This document shows positions 1 to 6,571 of a stretch of 35,430 nt of DNA, piece after piece. The translations under genes and the position numbers were made by a program. The stretch spans positions 1 to 35,430 of the forward strand of contig CAIWTU010000111.1 in NCBI GenBank assembly GCA_903915655.1. Reading direction: 5' to 3'. The DNA is from an uncultured Geobacter sp. Its GTDB lineage: Bacteria; Desulfobacterota; Desulfuromonadia; Geobacterales; Geobacteraceae. The notes under the pieces were generated by a model, which saw only the letters and a program-made list of their open reading frames with translations, was not told the origin of the DNA and ran no database searches. Positions within the stretch are counted from its first letter, which is position 1; every line of letters starts with the position of its first letter.

Positions 1-141
1 AAAATATCGCGAAGAAATGGACCCTGCCGATCAGAGACTGGAAAGCTGCCATGAATCGTTTTTCTATTCTTTTTGAAGACAGAATGCCGAATCTTTAAAA
101 CCGAAACCCAGTACCATTTACACAAAACTATTTACAGGCCC
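1..141 (+). mobile_element. 3' end of an IS256-type insertion sequence (truncated by window edge)
   Basis: The window opens inside a transposase reading frame (3-98), followed by an AT-rich stretch around 112-141 that ends in a motif of the type TTTACACAAAA...TTTACAGGCCC, which resembles an IS256-family terminal inverted repeat. The other end lies outside the window, so the inverted repeat and any target duplication cannot be confirmed. Between this element and base 301 there is no gene, only palindromic repeat DNA. Confidence 0.55.
3..98 (+). CDS. IS256-family transposase, C-terminal fragment
   Basis: The frame starting at base 3 is open from the window edge to TAA at 96-98 and gives about 31 residues containing KKWTLPIRDWKAAMNRF and ending in FEDRMPNL. 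The pattern of a KWT/PI-RDW-KAA motif followed by a phenylalanine-rich tail is typical of the extreme C-terminus of IS256-type (mutator-like, DDE) transposases. The catalytic part would lie to the left of the window. Recognition is from the family pattern only. Whether the complete gene is intact cannot be judged here. Confidence 0.6.
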   Translation, partial: NIAKKWTLPIRDWKAAMNRFSILFEDRMPNL

Positions 142-187
142 GATTATACGGATAAAGGCAGATAAGACAAAAAAGATAATACCTGTA

Positions 188-255
188 ATCCCCGAATGGT
201 TCTATCGGGGATCCACGATTTTAAGGTCTGGATTCCCGATTATACCCTCGGGAAT
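188..255. repeat. Two tandem palindromic intergenic repeats
   Basis: Two short hairpins sit side by side. The first has arms ATCCCCGA (188-195) and TCGGGGAT (205-212). The second has arms ATTCCCGA (232-239) and TCGGGAAT (248-255). Each has a perfect 8-bp stem and an 8-9 base loop. The second unit recurs in inverted orientation at 1566-1592, so this is a dispersed REP-like or MITE-like repeat. It fills the gap between the IS256 end and the DinD pseudogene. Confidence 0.75.
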
Positions 256-301
256 GACAGTCGGCTTTGGTTTCTACAAGAGTCCCGGTCTTAATCCGCC
301 T

Positions 302-715
302 TTATCCATCAGATCCGCTTTTATCCGATAGATCCATGTTCATCCGTTCCATGGAGAGTTCTGGGTTTTCAAGCTCCTCCAGACGCTCGTAACCGACCCT
401 CGCAAGCCACTGCTTAAATGGTTCTGCTTTGGGTGAAGGTATGGATTGGATAATACGAAGGGTTCCTTCAGCGTGGGAGCAGTCCGTTTCCCGTAACTTG
501 CCGTCTGGAGCTTCAAGTTTCAACTGTCGACAGATTGTCGACAGTTCAATTCCGCTGATTTTCTCTCGCTGTTTTATGCGATACCAGTAATCTCAAGGAT
601 TAGGGCTGTCAGTCAAAGCTGACACAACATCAACAACCGAGAAATACCACTTTTGTTCCTTCTCATCCCAAATTGAACGAATTTTATTCGACTCGACCAG
701 TTTAATGTTGCTCAT
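302..715 (-). pseudogene. DinD-like BRO-N domain protein, broken (in-frame TGA and truncated C-terminus)
   Basis: From ATG at 715 (preceded by a GAGAGGGG ribosome binding site) the frame reads MSNIKLVESNKIRSIWDEKE, then WYFSVVDVVSALTDSPNP, a TGA at 595-593, and continues in the same frame as DYWYRIKQREK and later IIQSIPSPKAEPFKQWLARVG. This is the BRO N-terminal domain seen in DNA-damage-inducible protein D and phage antirepressor-like proteins. TGA differs by one base from CGA, and Arg is plausible at this site. After the PELSMERM segment the sequence runs into unrelated repeat-like DNA and stops at 302, so roughly half of the usual protein of about 270-280 residues is missing. The two lesions argue for a dead gene. 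Selenocysteine is unlikely because the rest of the protein is also lost. Confidence 0.8.
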
Positions 716-760
716 GATTCAACCCCTCTCATCTAATCTTCAACGTATGATACTCAATTG

Positions 761-777
761 GTCAGAAGGCTTCTGAC
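761..777. other. 17-base palindrome upstream of the DinD pseudogene
   Basis: GTCAGAAGGCTTCTGAC is an inverted repeat with 8-base arms around a single central G. It lies 46-62 bases upstream of the DinD start codon and 17 bases beyond the stop of the helicase remnant. It could be an old operator of the DinD gene or the 3' hairpin of the helicase gene. There is no T run to make it a clear terminator. Confidence 0.4.
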
Positions 778-1200
778 TTATATAGAGCCTGATTTATTGT
801 ACCCGCCATCGAATAGCAAACAACTTATCCATTTTAATCTGCTGCCGTAGCCGTGCTTCCACCCCTGTAATCAACCATTCTTTCCGGCTGTCAATCTCAT
901 CCTGAGCCTCAAACAGAGTACGGCGTTTGGTGTTGCGCTTTTTCTCCAGCTCCTGGATCTCCTTCTGCGCCTTCAGCTTCTCATCCAGCTTGAGAATCTT
1001 CTTTGATTCAGTCTTCAGATACTTTATATCCCGATCCAGTTCTTTCAACTCATACTCCAGGCCACTCTTCAAGTCATCGGCCCACTTCTCCAGCTTATCC
1101 ATCTCATCATCGAAGAAGAGAGAGTTTCTGGCACTAATCGCCTCAATAATCCGGCTTTGCCCTGAGACAAATATCTGCTTTAGCTGGTCGCAAACGCTTT

Positions 1201-1225
1201 GGGCAGGCGCAAGGCCAGCCCCTAC
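1201..1225. repeat. Palindromic repeat inserted in frame within the helicase remnant
   Basis: The plus-strand sequence begins GGGCAGGCGCAAGGCCAGCC and ends in CCTAC. On the minus strand it is the common interspersed type starting GTAGGGGC, and it encodes GAGLAPAQ in the helicase frame. Arms GGGCAGGC and GCCAGCCC pair imperfectly. It keeps the helicase reading frame open, so insertion may have preceded the stop codon. Confidence 0.55.
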
Positions 1226-1565
1226 AGACCCCGGCAACGGAAACAGCCGCTGTGCCCGTTCATCATCAAGGAGGGTTCCGGCATCAGTAACAGCGGAAAA
1301 GATAAGATGATCCTCTTCCTAGAATGGCTCCACCGACAACCTGGCAAGTGACAGATAACCCGATGCACCTACAAAAGGCTCCAGGATGGAAATCTTCAAT
1401 GGATGACCGGAATAGTCGAAGGCAATTTCTGTTTCTGGTAAATTTTTATTAGTAGCATCGTCCAAGATGTGTTGAGTCAGGGGATGACCAATCCTGAATA
1501 CATGTCCATCCTCCAAATGTCGCCCCATGCGATATAGGCCGAGCGGAATGGCATTCAAATTTGTT

Positions 1566-1592
1566 GTCATTCCCGAAGGTGTAATCGGGAAT
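1566..1592. repeat. Palindromic repeat, inverted copy of the unit at 231-256
   Basis: Arms ATTCCCGA (1569-1576) and TCGGGAAT (1585-1592) flank an 8-base loop. Apart from two bases, the 27-base unit matches the reverse complement of the repeat near 231-256. It lies at the junction between two helicase fragments, where homologues would carry many more residues, so it marks or caused a deletion. Confidence 0.75.
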
Positions 1593-1824
1593 CCATGCTT
1601 TTTTGGGGACGTAGAATCTGAATCCCCGAACGTTTCTCGAAGTCAATACCGGATTCGATACTTCCCAGCACCTCATCACTGGTACCGAAAACGCCAACAA
1701 ACAGGGCAAACTTCTCAGCCAATAATTCATAGACCCTTTGAGTTCTCCGTGATGGATACGGCAAGATCCCTGAAGGCCTCCAGGTCGATAATCTCAAGCT
1801 GTATCGTCTCCCATCAGTCAAACA

Positions 1825-1902
1825 GTGCTGGTATTATGGCTACAGGAGAGCGGACTTATGAGATTCGAAGAAGCCTATGGCGGTTGGTGCGCCGACAGCC
1901 TA
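1825..1902 (+). pseudogene. Scrap of a transposase N-terminus (ISNCY/IS481-like)
   Basis: The plus-strand frame reads LMRFEEAYGGW from about 1855. This matches the start of a well-known group of transposases that opens with an RMRFEEAYGGW motif followed by a helix-turn-helix. After about 10 further residues the match is lost and the DNA becomes the 3' end of the VWA gene on the other strand. Only the first 20 or so residues remain. The short length keeps confidence modest. Confidence 0.4.
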
Positions 1903-3087
1903 TCAGAGCAGGAAACGGACAGCCTTTTCCAGCCCCTCCAGGTTCAGCTCGAACATGGGGATGATTTTCCGGATATGGGTGATGGTCTCGCCGTGGTTCC
2001 AGAGGGACGAGCTAATGGGGTTGAGCCAGGCAGCGTGGCGGAAGGTCGACGCCAGCATCTTGAGCCGTTCGATGCTCGGCAGTCTCTGCCGGTACTCCAC
2101 CTGGATCGAGCCGTCCACCGCCATCAGCTCCTCGGGCGCCATGCTGGCATCACCCACAAAAATAAGACGGGTCTCCGGATCACGGCCGGCAAGATTCTCC
2201 ACCCCCTCCGGACGGCTGCTCCGCTCCGGGTCGCACCAGACCCGGTCGGCTACGGTGTTGTGAAAATACCGGATGGAGAGGTCCTCGAACTGGGAACGGG
2301 CGTAGTGGAACAGGGTTTGAATCGTCTCTACGTAAGGGTCCATGGACCAGCCGCCGTTGTCGATAAGGAGGAGGATCTTGAGGCGGTCGGTCAAGCGGCG
2401 GTCGAAGATGATCTCGATCTCGCCGGCGTTGCGCATGGTCTGGTAGACCGTCTTGTCCACGCTCACGATGTCTCGAGCCCCTTCCGGAACCAGATGCCGC
2501 AGGCGTTTCAGCGCTTCGCCCATCTGTCCCCGGGTCAGGGGAGCGGACCGGGAGTAGTCCTTGTAGCGTCGCTCCATGGCTACCTTGAGAGCGGAGCGGT
2601 TGCGCGAGGCCCCGCCGATGCGCATGCCGCCAGGTCGCTGCCCTGAATGGCCAACCGGCGACACTCCGCCGGTGCCGATCCACTTCCTGCCGCCATGGTG
2701 ATCCCCTTTCTGGTCTTTGAGCCGGTCGAGAAAATAGTGCACAAGCTCCTCTCCGCTCATTTTCCGGACTGTTTCCAGATCCATGCCGAGCGCCTTGGCG
2801 ATCTCCTCCGGCTCCTTCAGCCACTGGTCCAACAGGGCTCGCACCGTGTCGTCGATGGTGAGTCCTTGCAGCGCTTCGGCCTCGGCGCCGGCAAACAGCT
2901 CGGCAAAGAGCCGGTCGTAGGCGTCGAAGTCGCGCTCGCTCTTTATCAGGATGGAGCGGGCAACGGTGTAGAAGTCGTCCAGGGAAACCACCAGGCCGAG
3001 TCCCAGGGCCTTCTGCAGGCGGAGGAAGGCAGTGGGAGTTACCGAAATCCCCCGATCCCGCAGGGCATAAAAGAAAGGTACGAACAT
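1903..3087 (-). CDS. VWA domain protein, CoxE-like partner of a MoxR ATPase
   Basis: A 394-residue cytoplasmic protein without signal peptide or membrane segment. Residues 1-130 are a helical CoxE-like N-terminus, then comes a Gly-rich linker (about 132-160, with GGVSPVG and GGMRIGG), and residues 210-394 look like a von Willebrand A fold. The metal-site loop is DNGGWSMD at 243-250, a variant of the DxSxS MIDAS motif usual for this subfamily. ATG at 3087 is preceded by GGAGG at good spacing. Its stop follows the adjacent AAA+ gene by only 19 bases, so the pair forms one transcription unit. In known MoxR-VWA pairs the ATPase remodels a target and the VWA protein acts as adaptor, for example in CoxD/CoxE metal-centre maturation. 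The target here is unknown. Confidence 0.85.
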   Translation of the reverse strand: MFVPFFYALRDRGISVTPTAFLRLQKALGLGLVVSLDDFYTVARSILIKSERDFDAYDRLFAELFAGAEAEALQGLTIDDTVRALLDQWLKEPEEIAKALGMDLETVRKMSGEELVHYFLDRLKDQKGDHHGGRKWIGTGGVSPVGHSGQRPGGMRIGGASRNRSALKVAMERRYKDYSRSAPLTRGQMGEALKRLRHLVPEGARDIVSVDKTVYQTMRNAGEIEIIFDRRLTDRLKILLLIDNGGWSMDPYVETIQTLFHYARSQFEDLSIRYFHNTVADRVWCDPERSSRPEGVENLAGRDPETRLIFVGDASMAPEELMAVDGSIQVEYRQRLPSIERLKMLASTFRHAAWLNPISSSLWNHGETITHIRKIIPMFELNLEGLEKAVRFLL

Positions 3088-3106
3088 GGGTCAGCCTCCA
3101 GAATGC

Positions 3107-3946
3107 TCAGGCGCCTGCTTGCGCCATTGCCCGCTCCAGGTCGCTACTCTTCTTGAACAGCACCCCCAGGTAGGGGAGAGCCCCGCTCCCCAGGGCCTCG
3201 GTGCGGAAGTCCGGGTCGGCCTTGAGCGCCCGGATCCAGTTAAGGAGCTCGCGGGTAGCGGGCTTCTTTTCCACCCCGTCCAGCTGACGCAGCCGGTAGA
3301 AGGCGTTGAGCGCGGCATGGGCCAAGTCGTCCGACAGGTCCGGGAAGTGGACGGCGATGATGCGGCGCATCATGTCTGGATCGGGAAAGGCGATGTGGTG
3401 GAAGTTGCAGCGGCCCAGGAACGGGTCGGAGAGGTCTTTCTTGGCGTTGGAGGTGATGATCACCACCGGTCGGTAGCGGGCCTTGACCGTTTGATCAATC
3501 TCCATAATATCGAACTGCATCTGGTCAAGGACGTCTAGCATATCATCTTGAAAATCGGTGTCGGCCTTGTCGATTTCATCGATGAGGAGCACCACGCGCC
3601 GGTCGGCAACTAACGCCTGTCCGATCTTGCCCATGCGGATATACTCGGAAATGTTACTCACGTCGCGGGAGGAGTCGCCGAAGCGGCTGTCGTTGAGGCG
3701 GGTCAGGGTGTCGTAATGGTAAAGCGCCTCAACCAGCTTCATGCTCGATTTGACGTTGAGGATCAAGAGCGGCATCTGCAGGCTCTCGGCGATTGCGTGG
3801 GCCAGCATGGTTTTGCCTGTGCCAGGCTCCCCCTTGATCAGCAGGGGCATTTCCAGTGCCATGGATACGTTGACTATCTTTGCCAGTTCGTCATCCAGTA
3901 CGTAGCGGCTGGCCCCACCGAAACGGTGAAAATTCTGTTCCGTCAT
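3107..3946 (-). CDS. MoxR-family AAA+ ATPase (CoxD-like)
   Basis: A 279-residue AAA+ protein. Walker A is GEPGTGKT at 39-46, Walker B is VVLLIDEID at 117-125, and ITSNAKKDLSDPFLGRCNF holds the sensor 1 and arginine-finger region. The ATG at 3946 has an AAGGAG site 8 bases upstream. It precedes the VWA gene by 19 bases, the classical MoxR-VWA arrangement, so it probably works as a chaperone-like ATPase for assembly or metal loading of an unidentified enzyme. A run of 13 G (minus strand) lies 34 bases before the start codon, within a repeat-rich spacer, which could make expression variable. The nearest plausible client by position is the ferredoxin-nitroreductase gene upstream, but nothing in the sequence proves that link. 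Confidence 0.9.
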   Translation of the reverse strand: MTEQNFHRFGGASRYVLDDELAKIVNVSMALEMPLLIKGEPGTGKTMLAHAIAESLQMPLLILNVKSSMKLVEALYHYDTLTRLNDSRFGDSSRDVSNISEYIRMGKIGQALVADRRVVLLIDEIDKADTDFQDDMLDVLDQMQFDIMEIDQTVKARYRPVVIITSNAKKDLSDPFLGRCNFHHIAFPDPDMMRRIIAVHFPDLSDDLAHAALNAFYRLRQLDGVEKKPATRELLNWIRALKADPDFRTEALGSGALPYLGVLFKKSSDLERAMAQAGA

Positions 3947-3980
3947 TCTGGTACTCCTTGTTGCGTGGCGATTTCACTCA

Positions 3981-4060
3981 CCCCCCCCCCCCCTTTGGGG
4001 CACCTTCTCCCTCATGGAGAAGGGATTACCCCCCTACACTCTCCAAGGGGGAGAAGGAGG
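3981..4060. repeat. Homopolymer C13 tract plus palindromic intergenic repeat
   Basis: Bases 3981-3993 are thirteen consecutive C. They are followed by hairpin arms CCTTCTCC (4003-4010) and GGAGAAGG (4016-4023), and a second weaker hairpin at about 4040-4053 with arms TCTCC and GGGGAGA. This looks like the CCCTCTCC-type interspersed palindromic element with an expanded C run. It separates the nitroreductase gene from the MoxR gene, may end transcription of the former, and sits where the latter's promoter or leader should be. Confidence 0.7.
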
Positions 4061-4084
4061 TCTTCGGCCGGGTGAGGTGTAAGA

Positions 4085-4903
4085 TCACCCCCACGTCACT
4101 CGTGCCGGGTTGCGGGTCGGAATCCGGGCATACTCGAACTCCGGGTAGCCGATCATCATCCCTCCGAGCATACGATCTCCCTGCGGCAGCCCCAGGGCGG
4201 TAGCGACGCCATAAGAACTCGCTGCCGCCTGGTGGAGGAAGCCGGCCCAGCACGTTCCCAGGCCGAAGGGGAGGGCTGCCAGTTCAAGGGTGGTCAGGGC
4301 GATCATCGCGGAAGCCGACGTCATGGGGTGATCGGCCGCTCCGTGCGCAATGATCAGCGCCGGAGCTTTGCGGAGGATGGGGTCTTGCCCCAGCTCCCAT
4401 GCCTTCAGCATCCCCTTCCCTCCGTGGACCTGATTGCCTTCCAGGGTGCGCAGCCATTCAATAACGGCAAGAGAAAGGAACTGCACCTCCTGTTCGTCCA
4501 GTATCACCTTCCAGGAAACCGTCTGGGTATTCATGCCGGTTGGCGCGTAACGGACAATGTCCAGCAGCTCGTCTATGACTTGCGGTTCGAGCGGTTCGGG
4601 CCGGTAATTCCTGATGGAGCGGCGCCCCTTGATGAGCTGCCCGACCTGGCCCGGGGTGAGCCGCCAGCCGGCTTCCAGCGGCGGGCACGCTTCAGGCTTC
4701 ATCCCGCGGTGGCTCAATACTCCCGCCGGGCAGGCCGCCACGCAGTGGCCGCAGGTGATGCACCCCTTCTCGATCTTCTCGATCGTGGTCGGGTAACCGC
4801 TGTTCGGGAACCCTTCGCTCAGAGCGATGATCCCCACCGGGCACGCCCTGGCGCAGAAACCGCAACGCTTGCATTTGCTTTCGTCGATTGTGATGAGTCC
4901 CAT
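4085..4903 (-). CDS. Ferredoxin-nitroreductase fusion protein
   Basis: A 272-residue fusion. The N-terminus carries two 4Fe-4S cluster motifs, CKRCGFCARACP and CITCGHCVAACP, within the first 65 residues. The remainder is a nitroreductase-family FMN domain opening with RRSIRNYRPEPL and containing the RYAPTGMN and GLGTCWAGF segments. An in-frame upstream start at 4945 exists, but ATG at 4903 has a GGAGG site at correct distance and begins directly before the ferredoxin domain, so I prefer it. Fusions of this kind are common in anaerobes and are thought to pass electrons from low-potential carriers to flavin for reduction of nitro, quinone or other organic substrates. The substrate is unknown. 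It lies upstream of the MoxR-VWA pair on the same strand, 138 bases away. Confidence 0.9.
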   Translation of the reverse strand: MGLITIDESKCKRCGFCARACPVGIIALSEGFPNSGYPTTIEKIEKGCITCGHCVAACPAGVLSHRGMKPEACPPLEAGWRLTPGQVGQLIKGRRSIRNYRPEPLEPQVIDELLDIVRYAPTGMNTQTVSWKVILDEQEVQFLSLAVIEWLRTLEGNQVHGGKGMLKAWELGQDPILRKAPALIIAHGAADHPMTSASAMIALTTLELAALPFGLGTCWAGFLHQAAASSYGVATALGLPQGDRMLGGMMIGYPEFEYARIPTRNPARVTWG

Positions 4904-5009
4904 GTAGATCCTCCATTGGCAAGCTGTTTTGGCAGCGACGGTCAATCAATCCCCTGTCGCCATCCATTTCGAATCCTGATATCCCTGCATCGGCATCCTC
5001 AGAGTCGAG

Positions 5010-6176
5010 TCATTCGGCTTGCAACCATTCGCCGAACAGTCGTTCTTCTTCCTGCCATTTTTCGCTGAGCCGGATACCGAGGAATGTTGAAAAAAGAGAG
5101 TCAAACAGCTGCAAACCGTTTTCAAGCAGGCAGATCCTTTCAAAAAATACCGCCTCCCGTTCACTCGCAGCATCCACAGTGTTGTCCTTTTCTATCATGA
5201 CAGATGGGGATTTGAGGGAAGCAAAGTGAAAGAGGTCACCCTTCAGAGTCAGCTTCCAGAAAAGCTCATCCTTTTCCAGGTGCAGGGTGGCCTCCACGAT
5301 CTTTTTGCCGTTACTGAGAGCCATGCGAACCTCGCTGAAACGATCCTGGGGACCGGCAACGGTAATTTTCTGGATACCGTTTTCCGATTCGCCCATAAGA
5401 ACCAGGCGGTCATTGAGAAAAGCCGAGAACCCCTCGTTTGCAACGGTCGGCCCCGGCTGGTTGACCCGGTATTCCGAAGTGCCGTTAATCGTCTGGTAGA
5501 GGAGCCAGAGGAGGAAATCCCGACCGAGCCAGAGATTGCTTCGGATGAGGTCTGCTGCGGCTTCGGAAGAAGCCTGATTTGCCTTCTCCAGAGCAGGTCG
5601 CAGGTCGTCACCGACTAACTGCCCGGCTCGGGCGAAGGGGTGTATGGCTACGAGACGGAGTCCCTCAAAACTTTTCTTGAACTGGTTTTCAAATAGCTCC
5701 AAAATGCCAGGAGTCAAAGATGTAAACGATACAAGGTTAGATCTGGTATCCCAGACAGCATCCCATACTGCCGGAACCGGCAGGGTGCGGCCCAGCAGGG
5801 AATTGCGTACCGCTTCCCGCAACTCTTCTCTTTTTTGCTTGGGGACCCTCCGCAACCCAGGATTTTCTGCAAGATACCGGGTTTCGGCTTCCTGCAGGCT
5901 CGACTTCAGAATGGCTGCGGGGATACGTCGCTGATCCCGGCGGAGGGAAAATACCAGGTAATGGTCGCGATAGAAAGTTGCTGGCGAGTCAAAGGCACTT
6001 TCCCTCTGATCATCGACCTCTACCCAGCCGGCTGAAAGCTCATCCGCTCCATCGTCGATGGGTCGGAAGCCATTTTTGGCCAGGCGCTCCGAGGCCCACT
6101 GGAAAAGGTCATTGTCAGGGATTTCACCCGCCACTCTGAAATGACAAATATTTACGGTATTTGAAAGAATGCCCAT
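5010..6176 (-). CDS. rdgC: Recombination-associated protein RdgC family
   Basis: A 388-residue protein beginning MGILSNTVNICHFRV. It contains the family-like central part with KREELREAVRNSLLGRTLP followed by VWDTRSNLVSFTSLTPGILE, and a C-terminal domain with FHFASLKSPS. RdgC of gammaproteobacteria is a ring-shaped dsDNA-binding protein that restrains RecA. This protein is longer than the E. coli one (about 300) and diverges in its C-terminal third. ATG at 6176 has GAGGAG 7 bases upstream. It stands alone, 106 bases downstream of which the ferredoxin-nitroreductase begins. Family membership is fairly clear; identical function is inferred. Confidence 0.8.
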   Translation of the reverse strand: MGILSNTVNICHFRVAGEIPDNDLFQWASERLAKNGFRPIDDGADELSAGWVEVDDQRESAFDSPATFYRDHYLVFSLRRDQRRIPAAILKSSLQEAETRYLAENPGLRRVPKQKREELREAVRNSLLGRTLPVPAVWDAVWDTRSNLVSFTSLTPGILELFENQFKKSFEGLRLVAIHPFARAGQLVGDDLRPALEKANQASSEAAADLIRSNLWLGRDFLLWLLYQTINGTSEYRVNQPGPTVANEGFSAFLNDRLVLMGESENGIQKITVAGPQDRFSEVRMALSNGKKIVEATLHLEKDELFWKLTLKGDLFHFASLKSPSVMIEKDNTVDAASEREAVFFERICLLENGLQLFDSLFSTFLGIRLSEKWQEEERLFGEWLQAE

Positions 6177-6222
6177 TTTGTACTCCTCTTTGGTTTAATC
6201 GTTCATATCCGGTAAGACGCGG

Positions 6223-6565
6223 ATGAGGGAAATATCCGGACAACTGACCCCTCTGATTGAGACCGCGCCAGGGGAAAGACCGTTTTTCGATTTGAACCTT
6301 GTAAATCGCTAAGAAATACCCCTTTTTTGGGAAGAGGGCAAGAAAATTCTGCAGCCTGAACGCCTCAGGCGAGCAGCTCATCTCACATGACAGCTCTCCG
6401 GACCCCTCCAACTGCTGCTTACAGGTTAATACGAACTCTCTGAAGGGAGAAGAAGCTTTTCCCATTGACCTCAGCCTCTCCGTTTCCTATGATGGTTGTA
6501 CGGAAAATCCGAAAAAGAGCTACGACCGCTCGCTAGAGAAATTTGTCAGGGAGAGGAAACGATAA
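6223..6565 (+). pseudogene. Possible decayed small gene upstream of hrpB
   Basis: The 395-base gap between rdgC and hrpB holds protein-like but broken frames on the plus strand. From ATG 6223 one reads MREISGQLTPLIETAPGERP, then FFDLNLVNR, a TAA, and EIPLFWEEGKKILQPERLRR before a TGA. A shifted frame then runs without stops through NTNSLKGEEAFPIDLSLSVS to TAA at 6563-6565, seven bases before the hrpB start. One nonsense change and one frameshift would join them into a protein of about 113 residues. I do not recognise the family, and the region may simply be non-coding. Confidence 0.25.
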
Positions 6566-6571
6566 CAAGGG

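Larger units (their letters stand above)
794..1821 (-). pseudogene. SNF2-type helicase (restriction/defence-associated type), decayed remnant of the C-terminal half
   Basis: Several minus-strand fragments line up with one large helicase. At 1821-1740, in two frames, are segments such as IIDLEAFRDLAVSI and RRTQRVYELLAEKF, followed by GVFGTSDEVLGSIESGIDFE. A palindromic repeat then interrupts it. From 1570 one frame reads NLNAIPLGLYRMGRHLEDGH and SILEPFVGASGYL to a TAG at 1321-1319, and continues in the same frame without further stops as EEDHLIFSAVTDAG and FFDDEMDKLEKWADDLK, ending FAIRWRVQ at 794. The tail is a charged coiled coil of the kind found at the end of SNF2/DEAD helicases that sit beside adenine methylases. 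ATPase motifs I-III are absent. The gene has a frameshift, an internal deletion, an amber codon and two repeat insertions, so it is certainly non-functional. The family call is from remembered patterns; the defence association is inference. Confidence 0.7.

Noticed and set aside
593-595. TGA in the DinD frame as a possible selenocysteine codon
   Set aside because: The protein also lacks its C-terminal half, and BRO-N proteins have no selenocysteine there; a CGA to TGA change explains it.
1825-2646. A 273-residue plus-strand ORF across the start of the VWA region
   Set aside because: It is the antisense shadow of the VWA gene. Only its first 20 or so residues resemble a transposase start.
6124-6465. 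A 113-residue minus-strand ORF overlapping the start of rdgC
   Set aside because: It overlaps the rdgC start region, has low-quality composition, and has no recognisable motif.
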